Positions 8,248 to 16,870 are shown, numbered from the stretch's first letter. The stretch: DNA of 64,000 bases from Muribaculaceae bacterium (GCA_022509085.1 JAFLTW010000005.1:1-64000), one strand, 5' to 3'. Translations and numbers: made by a program. The notes: generated by a model from the sequence alone, not told the origin.

Positions 8248-9405
8248 TTAGAAGCGACGCGGAGGAACTACGGGGAATGCCTGTCCGATGCGTGTACCTA
8301 CCTTGTAGTGTACACCCGGCTGTGCCGTGAAGCTTACGTTGCTCTGGCCCTGGTATACGGTCACGATGTCGGAGCCGCCAAACTGGAAGTAGGAGATTTC
8401 CTCACCCTTGTAGAGCGTACGGCCAACTTCTGCCGTTACGATGATGGAGCTTACCTGAGCCATACCCATCGGGAGCACTGCCACGAGGCCTATAGGACTG
8501 TCGATCACTACCAGACCGCGGGTCTGCTGGAACTGATAACCCGGAGTGTCGGGGATGTCGAAGTTACGTTTCATCACAACTTTCTTCTTGCCGTCGGGGT
8601 CGCCTTCGATAGGCTCGGCGCTTACCTCGAGGTAGCAGCAGCCCTGGATTTCGCGGGCCTCAAGCACTTTACCCATGATAGGAGCGTGCTGGCGGTGGTA
8701 GTCGTTGGTGTTCAGGAAGGAGTGTGTCCACTGGCCGCCCATGAATTCGTTGGCATACGGGCTGCCTTCAAGGAGCTCTTCAATTCTCCAGTCAAGGCCC
8801 TTGATGTTGACGTGTGAGTTGGTGTTTACCTCCCACTGTCCGTCGAATGTGGAGTCTGCCGGAGATACGAGCACTGTCGGGTCGCCGATGGCGGCTATCG
8901 GGCGGTAACCCGGTTTGGTGCGACGTGCAAACATCTGGTTGAAGGTCTTCCAGCCACCGCGCGGACGGATGTATTCGTCCATATTGTAGCGGGCTGCCTT
9001 GTAGAACGTGGCCTCAGATTCCGGCGTGATGGAGTCGGGATTGTCCATCCATGCACCAAGTGCGTCCACGTATTCGCGCATCCATGCGCTAAGCGGCGTC
9101 AGAGGAGCCATCTTGTCGTGAGGTACCACCGGATTCTGAAGTTCCTTCACAGGACTCTGGTCGAGAAGGAAGTAGAATTTCGCAATGTGTTGATAAACAA
9201 GTGTGCCGTAATTGTTCTCAACAGGCACCCAGCTCAGCTGTGCGTTACACCAGTTGAAGTAGTCGTCAAGGGTCTTGATGTCTTCGAAGTCGACAACTTT
9301 TTCTGCCTGACATTTGTCGAGGGCCTGCTGGAATTTGTCTTGCCAGTTGTTGGTGCGGATAAGATCCACTAATTTCTGCACCACGGGATGAAGTGTTTGT
9401 GCCAT
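8248..9405 (-). CDS. PSD-superfamily pyruvoyl decarboxylase, PsiD-like (copy 3)
   Basis: 385 residues, soluble, first gene of the cluster in transcription order. PsiD-like N-terminal domain (SPVKELQNPVVPHD at about 84-97; GGWKTFNQMFARRTKPGYRPI) followed by the PSD catalytic region with Asp184 (SPAD), His237 (NDYHRQH) and Ser345 (FGGSD) all present. Predicted self-processing at Gly344-Ser345. Known relatives: bacterial Psd (phosphatidylserine to phosphatidylethanolamine) and fungal PsiD (tryptophan to tryptamine). The length of about 385 residues and absence of membrane segments favour the PsiD type. The substrate is open: aromatic, branched-chain or sulfur amino acids are all possible. The 250 bases upstream carry two dyads that could regulate the cluster. 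Confidence 0.85.
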   Translation of the reverse strand: MAQTLHPVVQKLVDLIRTNNWQDKFQQALDKCQAEKVVDFEDIKTLDDYFNWCNAQLSWVPVENNYGTLVYQHIAKFYFLLDQSPVKELQNPVVPHDKMAPLTPLSAWMREYVDALGAWMDNPDSITPESEATFYKAARYNMDEYIRPRGGWKTFNQMFARRTKPGYRPIAAIGDPTVLVSPADSTFDGQWEVNTNSHVNIKGLDWRIEELLEGSPYANEFMGGQWTHSFLNTNDYHRQHAPIMGKVLEAREIQGCCYLEVSAEPIEGDPDGKKKVVMKRNFDIPDTPGYQFQQTRGLVVIDSPIGLVAVLPMGMAQVSSIIVTAEVGRTLYKGEEISYFQFGGSDIVTVYQGQSNVSFTAQPGVHYKVGTRIGQAFPVVPPRRF

Positions 9406-9443
9406 AATAAATTAAATTAAGATTTTGATAATAATTTTTTCGG

Positions 9444-9470
9444 GAACATCTTTGTTGGCTTCCGATGTTC
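9444..9470. promoter_or_regulatory. inverted repeat upstream of decarboxylase 3
   Basis: Seven-base arms GAACATC (9444-9450) and GATGTTC (9464-9470) with a 13-base spacer, 39-65 bases upstream of the start codon. It could be an operator or a 5'-leader hairpin. The evidence is symmetry only. Confidence 0.3.
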
Positions 9471-9512
9471 TCTGTATATATTACAATCGATTTCCTATTT
9501 CTGTTCAACACC

Positions 9513-9563
9513 AAATGTTAAAACTGCACCTTTTAACAGTTAAAAGTGCCACATTTAACATTT
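9513..9563. promoter_or_regulatory. 51-base dyad between decarboxylase 3 and tRNA-Arg
   Basis: Two 25-base arms around a single central base (9538): the outer ten positions (AAATGTTAAA) and the inner seven (TTTTAAC) match perfectly, and 20 of 25 match overall. It lies about 110 bases upstream of the decarboxylase start and 24 bases before the -33 box of the divergent tRNA gene. It may be an operator for the decarboxylase cluster or a terminator-like hairpin. No regulator gene is adjacent. Confidence 0.45.
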
Positions 9564-9586
9564 TTAGTAATTTTTTTACGATAAAT

Positions 9587-9617
9587 TTTGTCAGTTCGGA
9601 ATTTTGTTGTAATTTTG
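9587..9617 (+). promoter_or_regulatory. Bacteroidota sigma promoter of tRNA-Arg
   Basis: -33 box TTTG (9587-9590), 19 bases, -7 box TAATTTTG (9610-9617), matching the primary Bacteroidota consensus TTTG/TAnnTTTG. Predicted transcript start near 9623, about 30 bases before the mature tRNA. Confidence 0.85.
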
Positions 9618-9654
9618 CACTCGCAAACGGGGATAACACCTCTTGCCGGAATAG

Positions 9655-9728
9655 GGTCCGTTAGCTCAACTGAATAGAGCATCTGACTACGGATCAGAAG
9701 GTTGCAGGTTTGAATCCTGCACGGATCA
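9655..9728 (+). tRNA. tRNA-Arg (anticodon ACG)
   Basis: 74 bases folding as a full cloverleaf: acceptor GGTCCGT / ACGGATC (one G-T pair), D arm with AGCTC...GAGC, anticodon stem TCTGA/TCAGA around loop CTACGGA (anticodon ACG, reads CGU/CGC after deamination), T arm with GGTTTGAATCC, discriminator A. The CCA end is not fully encoded (ACCG follows). No repeated copy of its 3' end is seen nearby, so there is no sign of an inserted element here. Confidence 0.96.
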
Positions 9729-9733
9729 CCGCC

Positions 9734-9776
9734 AAAAACCACTTAATTCCTACTTTAACGGATTAAGTGGTTTTTT
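9734..9776 (+). terminator. terminator of tRNA-Arg
   Basis: Stem AAAAACCACTTAAT (9734-9747) / ATTAAGTGGTTTTT (9762-9775), ending in a T-run, six bases after the tRNA. Confidence 0.85.
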
Positions 9777-9833
9777 AATTTTTACTTTTCGGCCCCAACA
9801 TTTCAAGCGTAATAAATTACCTCACATTACATA

Positions 9834-9877
9834 AAAATAAATTCTCCCGCCAAATCAGATGATTCGGCAGGAGAATT
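9834..9877 (-). terminator. terminator of the SusC/SusD/lipoprotein operon
   Basis: Stem AATTCTCC..GCC / GGC..GGAGAATT (9840-9877) with an A-rich run (9834-9840) that gives Ts on the minus strand, 20 bases past the stop codon of the lipoprotein gene. Confidence 0.75.
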
Positions 9878-9897
9878 CTTATGGAAGCGAAAAGTGT

Positions 9898-10908
9898 TTA
9901 TCTGTTTCGCTGAGGCAGGAGATTCCCTAAAGGAAGACGGGAGGTTTTCCGCATCCTGCCACTCTTGATCTTGCCAATCTTCGACTTGACCATTTTGGGG
10001 GCTATACCATAGGAGGCATCAGAGTCCCCTTCGTCGTCTGAGCCGTAGCCATACAGGTTGCAGAACTCATATCCGTAGCCCCAGATACCTTCAGAATCCC
10101 AATAAACCAGGTCGAGGTAGAACACCCCTTCCTCCGGATCGAAGTAACTCGGGTCGAAGTCTTCAGTGCCCGTATATGTGGCAAGGTCTGCCACGTAGAT
10201 CTCATATCCGTCCTCATCGATGGTGAAGAGCTGCACCGGAACGGTAATGTTCTCGCCGCCATCGGAAGATTCGGCCGTCAGGAACACTTCCCAGCTTTCC
10301 GGATCGTCATAGTCAAGAAGCCAGCTGAACCGGTATTCCACCTGGTTCTCATCGGCAAGACTGTGGCGCTCCTCTACAAGGACAGGATCCTCCACATAGC
10401 CGTCATAGTAGCACGAGAATTCATAATATCCCAGTCCGTCATCATTGCCTACGGGAGCCCATTGCGACATCGGGGAGTAAGTGAATTCATACTCAACGGC
10501 ACTCTGGGTGTAGGGCGTGTCAACCGTTCCCGGTATCGACACCTTAAGCTTGTAGGTTTCAAGTGCGGTCATCGACGAGTTGTCGATGAGACACTCCACT
10601 TCGGCTATCTGATCGTCGCCATCGAATGTGGCCATGTCGGGGAGCACAAACTTGTCTACGTCGCCGCTCCAGGTTAATTTTACTGTGGAGGGGTCAGATA
10701 CTGAAGCGCGGAATACGGTGAGCGTGAAGTCATTGTCGTCTTCACCTACCTTGAACTTCTGCACGTCCTGAATCGCAAAGTAGGATTCCGGAGCATCGGG
10801 ATACGTGCCCGACGTGTAGTCGATGTCGTCATTGCTGCAGGAACTTAATCCCAGCACGGCAACAAACGTCATGACTGCCAGCTTTCCTGTCTTATCTTTT
10901 ATTTTCAT
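9898..10908 (-). CDS. surface lipoprotein, third gene of a SusCD locus
   Basis: 336 residues. Signal peptide with lipobox LSSC (Cys24), followed by SNDDID; acidic residues right after the cysteine match the Bacteroidota signal for export to the cell surface. No catalytic motif is seen; the rest is beta-rich and acidic, fitting a SusE/SusF-like or other ligand-binding accessory protein, though I cannot assign a family. It follows susD by 19 bases. Oddity: after a very acidic stretch (GSDDEGDSD, near residue 293) the last ~35 residues are strongly basic with many K/R, unlike the rest of the protein; this could be a real tail or a frameshifted end. Confidence 0.7.
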   Translation of the reverse strand: MKIKDKTGKLAVMTFVAVLGLSSCSNDDIDYTSGTYPDAPESYFAIQDVQKFKVGEDDNDFTLTVFRASVSDPSTVKLTWSGDVDKFVLPDMATFDGDDQIAEVECLIDNSSMTALETYKLKVSIPGTVDTPYTQSAVEYEFTYSPMSQWAPVGNDDGLGYYEFSCYYDGYVEDPVLVEERHSLADENQVEYRFSWLLDYDDPESWEVFLTAESSDGGENITVPVQLFTIDEDGYEIYVADLATYTGTEDFDPSYFDPEEGVFYLDLVYWDSEGIWGYGYEFCNLYGYGSDDEGDSDASYGIAPKMVKSKIGKIKSGRMRKTSRLPLGNLLPQRNR

Positions 10909-10927
10909 AATGTTTCTTTCTTTGAAG

Positions 10928-12568
10928 TTAGTCTTTTACTACCGTCGGACGGTTCCATTCCGGATTGTTATCCGCATTGGTGAGCAACTTGTTGGTCTGG
11001 GTCTCCTGCTGGGGAATGGGTAATACGAAAACGTCACTGCCCGGCTCAACATAATAGATGAAGGGTGAAGGATATCCCGCTCCCCTGCGGTCGATGGGTT
11101 TGCCGAGACGTTTGAGGTCAAACCAAGCCACGAAGCCCTCACCCCAGAATTCCATGCGACGTTGCATCCAGATCTCATCTTGAACGGCCTGTGAGCTGGC
11201 TCCCACAAAGTTGTAGGAGGGATTGCGGTAGGTCTTCACAAAGTTGTTGAGTGCCGATACGGCCCCTGTCACATCGCCCGTCATAGCCTGGGCTTCGAAA
11301 AGGATATAATATACCTCCTCTATCCTGAAGTAAGGGATGTCGCATGCGTTGGTGGTTGTGTTGAGTTCACCTCCGTAGGGGGCGAATTTCACCTGGGTGT
11401 ATTTCTGCACTGCAATGCCGCCGTTGTCCCTGTCGTCGGTGTAGCCGAAGGAGTCGAGATAGCTCATATAGGCGTCGTTGAGATTTGCCGACTCGTATTC
11501 GCTGTTGAGCCACCATCCTTTGCGCACGTCGCTGTCGGGAATGGCGTTGAAGAGGTTGGCGTTACACCATCTCCAGGCGCCGTTCTGTGCGTAGCCGTAG
11601 CAGAACGAACCCATCATCGAGGGGAAGTTGACTATCCAGCTCAAAACTGCCTCGTCGCTGGGAGCAACGGGAAGTCCGAAGAGCCAGGAGCTGTCGTCGA
11701 GACTGATGAATGTGGGCTGACTCACCTCCGCCAGAGAATATGGCTGGCAACCGGTGTGGCTCAGACAGTTCTGTGCGGCCTCGAGTGCTCCTTCGTAGTC
11801 GTGCATTGTGAGGCAGACGCGTGCAAGCATCCCATAGGCGGCATCGAGGTTGAAGAAGCGCTTGGGCTTGGTGGACATCACTTCCTGGGCCGTGATTCCG
11901 GAGCCTGCTATGAGGTCGATGGCCTCATTGAGCGTGGATGTCATGAAGTCGAACACTTCCTGCACCGTTGCCCTGGCTGCCCCTTGTGTGGCTGCTTCCT
12001 CTTCGTTCTCTTCAGTGATGATGGGAACGCAGGGTGCACTCTCATGTCCTGAATAGTTGTGCTGGTACACCTGTGCCAGAATCCAGTAATAGAACGCACG
12101 GAAACAGAGGGCCTGACCGCGGTAGAACTGCAGGATGGGTTCCTCGGCGTCAGCAGGTATCGACGCGAGAGCAGAGTTGCAAGACTTGATGGCGTTGTAG
12201 CACGTAAACCATATCAGGTAGGTCTCGTCACTGCGGTTGGAGCCCACGGTGAGGGCCACTGAGGGTGAAAACCAGTTGTAGCCGCTGTTGGGACTTACGA
12301 AGTCCTGGCCGTTGGAGTCGAGCATCATCATCACGGCTGGCAATCCGAAGTCGTCGTGGCTCTCGCCAAGTACGGCAAACATCTGGTAGGCTCCCGTGGA
12401 TATGGCGTTGATTGAGGCCTGCGCCAGTTCGGGGTTCATTTCCAATGCCTGCTCCTTCTGCTCGGAAGTCACGGCGTTGGTAAACACTTCCTTGTCTAAT
12501 TCGTTGCAGGAACTCAGGCCTACCATAGCACTGACCCCCGCTACTACTAATATTTTATTCAGTTTCAT
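10928..12568 (-). CDS. SusD/RagB-family nutrient-binding lipoprotein
   Basis: 546 residues from the ATG at 12568; a longer in-frame reading from 12697 overlaps the end of susC and lacks a signal peptide in the right place. The chosen start gives MKLNK, a hydrophobic core and lipobox LSSC (Cys20) followed by NELDKEVF. SusD features: tetratricopeptide-like helices, an early W-F..YNAIKSCN segment, and the C-terminal IWMQRRMEFWGEGFVAWFDLKRLG signature of RagB/SusD. It caps the SusC barrel and hands over a glycan or peptide ligand. It begins 21 bases after susC. Confidence 0.92.
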   Translation of the reverse strand: MKLNKILVVAGVSAMVGLSSCNELDKEVFTNAVTSEQKEQALEMNPELAQASINAISTGAYQMFAVLGESHDDFGLPAVMMMLDSNGQDFVSPNSGYNWFSPSVALTVGSNRSDETYLIWFTCYNAIKSCNSALASIPADAEEPILQFYRGQALCFRAFYYWILAQVYQHNYSGHESAPCVPIITEENEEEAATQGAARATVQEVFDFMTSTLNEAIDLIAGSGITAQEVMSTKPKRFFNLDAAYGMLARVCLTMHDYEGALEAAQNCLSHTGCQPYSLAEVSQPTFISLDDSSWLFGLPVAPSDEAVLSWIVNFPSMMGSFCYGYAQNGAWRWCNANLFNAIPDSDVRKGWWLNSEYESANLNDAYMSYLDSFGYTDDRDNGGIAVQKYTQVKFAPYGGELNTTTNACDIPYFRIEEVYYILFEAQAMTGDVTGAVSALNNFVKTYRNPSYNFVGASSQAVQDEIWMQRRMEFWGEGFVAWFDLKRLGKPIDRRGAGYPSPFIYYVEPGSDVFVLPIPQQETQTNKLLTNADNNPEWNRPTVVKD

Positions 12569-12588
12569 ATTGTTGTCCGTTTTGAGGG

Positions 12589-15500
12589 TTAGAATGTAAG
12601 ATGCAGACCTCCCGTGAGTGAACGCAACGGGGAGTAGGTGCCCACGTTGGTGTATACATAGCTCTGGCGCGGGTCCATTCCCTTGCGGGCCGACCACAGG
12701 GCTACATTTTCAGCCGCGAAATAGATGCGCACGTCCGAGAGTCCGATTTTGGCCGTAACCTTTTTGGGAAGCGTGTAACCGAATGTGATGTTGTTGAGCG
12801 AGAGGTAGTTGCTCGAAACGAGCCAGCGGTCGCTGTAATAATAGTTTCCGTTGCCGCTGTAGGGGGTCTCGGAGATCAGCATGGGTATGTCGCTGTTGGG
12901 GTTTTCGGGAGTCCAGGCCTTGAGCATGTCTTTGTGGAAGGCCTGTCCTATGCTCCTCGTGTCGCCCACATACATGTACTGCTGATACGACTGGTCGAAC
13001 ACCTTGCCGCCAAGCTGGAACGAGAGGGAGACGTTGAGGTCGAAACCGAAGAACTGCAGCTGGGTGCTGAAACCGCCATAGAGCTTGGGCAACATGTTGC
13101 CGGCCGGGCATGCGTTGCTGTTGAAGGCCTCGGAGCCTGTGTAAGTGAGATATTCCTCTCCCGTTTCTGCATCTTTTGCCCAGAACTGCTCGAAACCGGT
13201 TTCGGGATCCACGCCGGCATACTTGGCAAGCGTGAGCTGATACATGGATTCTCCTTCCTTGAAGTAGCGGATGCCGCTGCGCCATACGCCGTCGGAGTTG
13301 AGAAGCGACGGGTCAAGCTTCAGCACCTTGTTGGCCGGTGCCGTGAAGTTGAGGTTGAGATTCCAGTCTACGTTCTTGTTCCTTATCGGGTTGTAGTTGA
13401 TCTCTACCTCGAGGCCGCTGTTGCGCATGGAGCCCACGTTCATCGGTATGTTGCTGTAGCCGAGCGAAGGAGCTACGGGCACCATCATCAGCATGTCTGA
13501 TGTCTGGCGCGAGAAGTATTCGATGCTACCGCTCAGCTTACCCTGGAAGAAGGAGTAGTCCACACCGACGTTGAATGCGTTCGATTTCTCCCATGTGATG
13601 TCGCGGTTGCCTTTGTAGGCGAGCGTTCCGTCGCTCCATACTCCGTTGGCACCCGTGATAGTGTAGAAGTCCTGGTATGGCAGGTAGTTGTAGGGATCGT
13701 CAAGCCCGAGGTTGTCGTTACCGTTCTGGCCAAACGAGGCCTTGATCTTAAGCAGGTCGATCTCTTCGCAAGCCTGAAGCCAGGATTCCTTGGCCATATC
13801 CCATGCTGCGGATACCGACCAGAAGTTACCCCACCGGTGACCCGGCGCAAACCTCGAGGAACCGTCGCGACGGAACGATACCATGCCGTAATATTTGCCG
13901 TTGTAGTTGTAGTTCAGTCGGCCGAAGAATGCCATGTGGGCAAGGTTGTACTGATAGCCGCCTGCCATACGGGTGTCGGCCATGGTGTTGTTGAGCGTAA
14001 AGTCGCCCGGGGTATAGATGTTGTAGCCGTATCCGTAGAAGTACGTGCTCTGGTAAGTGTCGTGTTCCCAACCTACCATCAGCGAGAAGTCGTTGAGGTC
14101 GTTGAAGGTCTTGGAATACTGGGCTATCACCTGTTCGTCGATTGTGCGGTAGCGCTGCGCGGTCTGCTCGGCGCTGCCACCCTCCTCGGCTGTCTGGCCA
14201 TACCAGGGGTTGGAGTATCCCTGATACTGGGTGTTGCTTACATTGTAGCCAATCGTGCCGGTGATGTCGAGTCCCTCAAGCGGGTTGATCAGCGCGAACC
14301 ACTTTCCGCGGAACACGTCGGAGATATATTTGTCGTAGTTATAGACGAGGTCGCCCACCGGGTTTGAATTGGAGAGCGTGTTGCGGGTGAAGCCGCCGTC
14401 GTTGAGGCCGTAGCTGTACACTTTTTTGCCCGTGGCGGGGTCTATCGCAATCGATCCGTCGGCATTACGCACGTAGAAAGGATACATCGGGCCGAGAGTA
14501 GTGGCAAGAGCGAAGGCGTTTACGGTGCTCGTGGAGTTGCCGTAGTCTGTCGTCTGCTCGCTGGGATAGTTCCAGTTTGTATAGGTATAGGCCATGTTGG
14601 CACCCAGCTTGAGCCATTTCTTCAACTGATAGTCAACGTTGAGAGATGTGTTGAGGCGGTTGAACCCCGAGGATTTGATGATACCCTGGTCGCCGAGGTA
14701 AGAGAGCGATGCATAATATGTAAGTTTCTCCGTACCTCCGGATGCGCTCACGTTGTATTCCTGCCTGAGTTTGTTCTCAAATGTTTCCTTTACCCAGTTG
14801 TCTCCCTGGAAATACTGTCCGTTGGCTATGTAGCCTCTCGTGGCCATAGGGTTGAATTTGCCGTCGGTGCCTACAAACGACTGTCCGGGTGCCACTGTCC
14901 AGGTCTGGTAACCGATGGCGTTCCATAGGCCGGCGTTGGCTATGGCGTGTGCGCCGGCTGCCGATGCCCCGTTGTAAAGCTGGGTATTGCGCAGGGCGTA
15001 ATATACCAACTCAGCGTAGTTGCGCTCGTCCCATACAAGGTCGTAGTCAGGTACACCCCGCTGGTTTACACCCCAACGCATGTCTACGTTGATTTTCACC
15101 TTGTCGTTGCTTCCCGACTTGGTGGTGATGAGTATCACGCCGTTCGCGCCGCGTGCGCCATAAAGGGCCGTGGAAGCGGCGTCTTTTAATACGGTCATCG
15201 ATTCTATGTCGGTGGCCGGAATCTGGTTTACGTCGCCGTTGAAGGGAACACCGTCAACCACATAGAGCGGACTTGCCGAACCGTTGATGGAGCCTACACC
15301 GCGAATCCTTACCATAGGAGCCGAACCCGGTGCACCATCCGACGAAAGGATCTGCACGCCGCTCACACGGCCAGCGAGTGCCGAGGTGGCGTCAGACACC
15401 AGCGATGTCTGCAACTGGGCCGCTCCCACTACCGCTGCCGAACCTGTGTATTCGGATTTTTTCACCGTGCCATAGGCCACTACCATCACCTCGTCAAGCT

Positions 15501-15798
15501 TAGTGTCGGCACTCTTGAGTGCTATGTGCATCACGCCCGGGGTGATGTCTACAGTCTGAGACACATAGCCCACGTAGCTCACGTGAAGTTTCGTTGCCTT
15601 GTCGGGCACTGACAGTGTGAACGCGCCGTCAATGTCGGTGGCCGTTCCCATTCCCGGAAATCCCTCCGGCATTACTGTCGCTCCAATCAGGGGCTCATTG
15701 TCATCTGCCCCCACTACCACTCCTTTTACCTCGCGCTGGGAAAATGCCAGGGCGGAAGGAATGAGCAGTGTCAGTAACATCAAGTAAAGTTTTCTCAT
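12589..15798 (-). CDS. SusC/RagA-family TonB-linked outer-membrane transporter
   Basis: 1069 residues. Signal peptide (about 1-20, ...SALAFSQ), carboxypeptidase-regulatory-like domain (about 23-95; VKGVVVGADD.EPLIGATV), TonB box region (LDEVMVVAYGTVKKSEYTGS), plug domain (VRIRGVGSINGSASPLYVVDGVPF; the SusC signature DAASTALYGARGANGVILITTK), then a 22-strand barrel ending in HLTF. There is no N-terminal STN domain, so no direct anti-sigma signalling. It forms the import complex with SusD. No glycoside hydrolase, sulfatase or regulator is adjacent, so the substrate cannot be guessed; peptides as well as glycans are possible for RagAB-type pairs. Confidence 0.94.
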   Translation of the reverse strand: MRKLYLMLLTLLIPSALAFSQREVKGVVVGADDNEPLIGATVMPEGFPGMGTATDIDGAFTLSVPDKATKLHVSYVGYVSQTVDITPGVMHIALKSADTKLDEVMVVAYGTVKKSEYTGSAAVVGAAQLQTSLVSDATSALAGRVSGVQILSSDGAPGSAPMVRIRGVGSINGSASPLYVVDGVPFNGDVNQIPATDIESMTVLKDAASTALYGARGANGVILITTKSGSNDKVKINVDMRWGVNQRGVPDYDLVWDERNYAELVYYALRNTQLYNGASAAGAHAIANAGLWNAIGYQTWTVAPGQSFVGTDGKFNPMATRGYIANGQYFQGDNWVKETFENKLRQEYNVSASGGTEKLTYYASLSYLGDQGIIKSSGFNRLNTSLNVDYQLKKWLKLGANMAYTYTNWNYPSEQTTDYGNSTSTVNAFALATTLGPMYPFYVRNADGSIAIDPATGKKVYSYGLNDGGFTRNTLSNSNPVGDLVYNYDKYISDVFRGKWFALINPLEGLDITGTIGYNVSNTQYQGYSNPWYGQTAEEGGSAEQTAQRYRTIDEQVIAQYSKTFNDLNDFSLMVGWEHDTYQSTYFYGYGYNIYTPGDFTLNNTMADTRMAGGYQYNLAHMAFFGRLNYNYNGKYYGMVSFRRDGSSRFAPGHRWGNFWSVSAAWDMAKESWLQACEEIDLLKIKASFGQNGNDNLGLDDPYNYLPYQDFYTITGANGVWSDGTLAYKGNRDITWEKSNAFNVGVDYSFFQGKLSGSIEYFSRQTSDMLMMVPVAPSLGYSNIPMNVGSMRNSGLEVEINYNPIRNKNVDWNLNLNFTAPANKVLKLDPSLLNSDGVWRSGIRYFKEGESMYQLTLAKYAGVDPETGFEQFWAKDAETGEEYLTYTGSEAFNSNACPAGNMLPKLYGGFSTQLQFFGFDLNVSLSFQLGGKVFDQSYQQYMYVGDTRSIGQAFHKDMLKAWTPENPNSDIPMLISETPYSGNGNYYYSDRWLVSSNYLSLNNITFGYTLPKKVTAKIGLSDVRIYFAAENVALWSARKGMDPRQSYVYTNVGTYSPLRSLTGGLHLTF

Positions 15799-16214
15799 AC
15801 CTTAAGATTTTGTTGTTTGTTATGACCATATCTTCCGGGTCGGGTCGCTTCCCTCCCCTTCTTTTCAGGCCGTTGGTTATCTCTCTGTTTTTACTACCTC
15901 ATTTACATCAAACATAAAAGGTTTTTTACCGACTTTTTACAGCCGGCATCGCCTTTCATGTACCTTAGATTTTATTGTTTAACTAGTGATATGTTAAGCC
16001 TGTTGACCTAAATCGAGTGCAAAATTATAACAATTTTTTAAATTTTTCACACTTTTTAATCAAATTTGCATCATTTTCTTATCTTTTTCTTACCATTTGT
16101 AGATTTCTGAATATTTTGTGTATAAAAATAGAGCCATAATGACATCGGGTGGTCAATATGGCTTCGTCTGTTTTTTATGATTGTTATCTACCTTATGTAA
16201 AAAAAAAGGTTTCT
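15799..16214 (-). other. long leader/intergenic region before susC
   Basis: 416 bases without a gene. A -7 box (TAATTTTG on the minus strand) at 16020-16027 implies a susC leader of about 215 bases. The stretch 16028-16214 is very AT-rich. No riboswitch fold is recognised. Confidence 0.5.
16020..16027 (-). promoter_or_regulatory. probable -7 box of susC promoter
   Basis: TAATTTTG on the minus strand (CAAAATTA on plus), matching TAnnTTTG. No TTTG -33 box at the usual spacing, so activation by a regulator is possible. Confidence 0.5.
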
Positions 16215-16811
16215 CTACACTATGCCCAGAAAGCTAAACATCTCCCTGTAATATTCGGCTTTCTTCTCGGTCTTCATCGGATAGGCCCTCGACGTGGAAG
16301 GCAGACGCCAATGAAGGAATTCCCTTACACTCCCGTCGGGCATCCTGACCTGGCATTCCACCCTCTCTCCCATTTTGGGTATCGCGGTGTCCGAGAGTTC
16401 CGCTATCACTGATGCGGCTTTCTCTCCCGTCGTGGCCACAACCTTACAGTCAGGAATTCTTGCCAGCATCCCGGAAAGGTCTACCGGTTTTATTATTTCG
16501 AGAAATTTGTCTGAGGCATTGTCTTTCGTTCTCACCACTTCCGTGGCCGTCTCCCCTATCCCTATTTTATTCTCGGTTAGCATGCTCTGGATTCCCGTCT
16601 TGTCTACCGTCTTGTTTTTCCTGTCGAAAAATCTGTCCTTGTCTCCATAAAATATAAGACCGAACACCCTCCACATATCGTTGTAGAAATTCGGATAGAA
16701 GAAGTCCATTGCCCATTTCTCCCGCTTGGGCGGGAAGGTGCCGCACAGCACCACCTTACAGCCCTTGGGCAGAAATGGTGTGAAGGGATGTTTCTCTACT
16801 TTTTTCTCCAT
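16215..16811 (-). CDS. uracil-DNA-glycosylase-family protein
   Basis: 198 residues, cytoplasmic. The N-terminal motif LCGTFPP (about 22-28) followed by DFFYPNFYNDMWRVFG and the C-terminal RLPSTSRAY match the substrate-binding loops of uracil-DNA-glycosylase superfamily proteins of the Bacteroidota type (often annotated as mismatch-specific or 'uracil-DNA glycosylase family'). The expected role is base-excision repair of deaminated DNA; the exact specificity cannot be read. Divergent from the DUF3108 gene, which starts 60 bases away. Confidence 0.75.
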   Translation of the reverse strand: MEKKVEKHPFTPFLPKGCKVVLCGTFPPKREKWAMDFFYPNFYNDMWRVFGLIFYGDKDRFFDRKNKTVDKTGIQSMLTENKIGIGETATEVVRTKDNASDKFLEIIKPVDLSGMLARIPDCKVVATTGEKAASVIAELSDTAIPKMGERVECQVRMPDGSVREFLHWRLPSTSRAYPMKTEKKAEYYREMFSFLGIV

Positions 16812-16870
16812 GGTGTCTAAACTTATACTCCGGGTCTCTGTCTTATAACAATATAACGGATTTTGAACCT

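Noticed and set aside
3726..9405. Three housekeeping phosphatidylserine decarboxylases
   Set aside because: They are ~385 residues, soluble, with an extra N-terminal domain and antiporter neighbours; true Psd is shorter and membrane-bound. Not fully excluded.
9655..9728. tRNA-Arg as an attachment site for an inserted element
   Set aside because: No integrase and no direct repeat of the tRNA 3' end found in the flanking 6 kb.
12569..12697. Upstream start for susD
   Set aside because: It would put 43 residues before a perfect lipoprotein signal peptide and overlap susC by over 100 bases.
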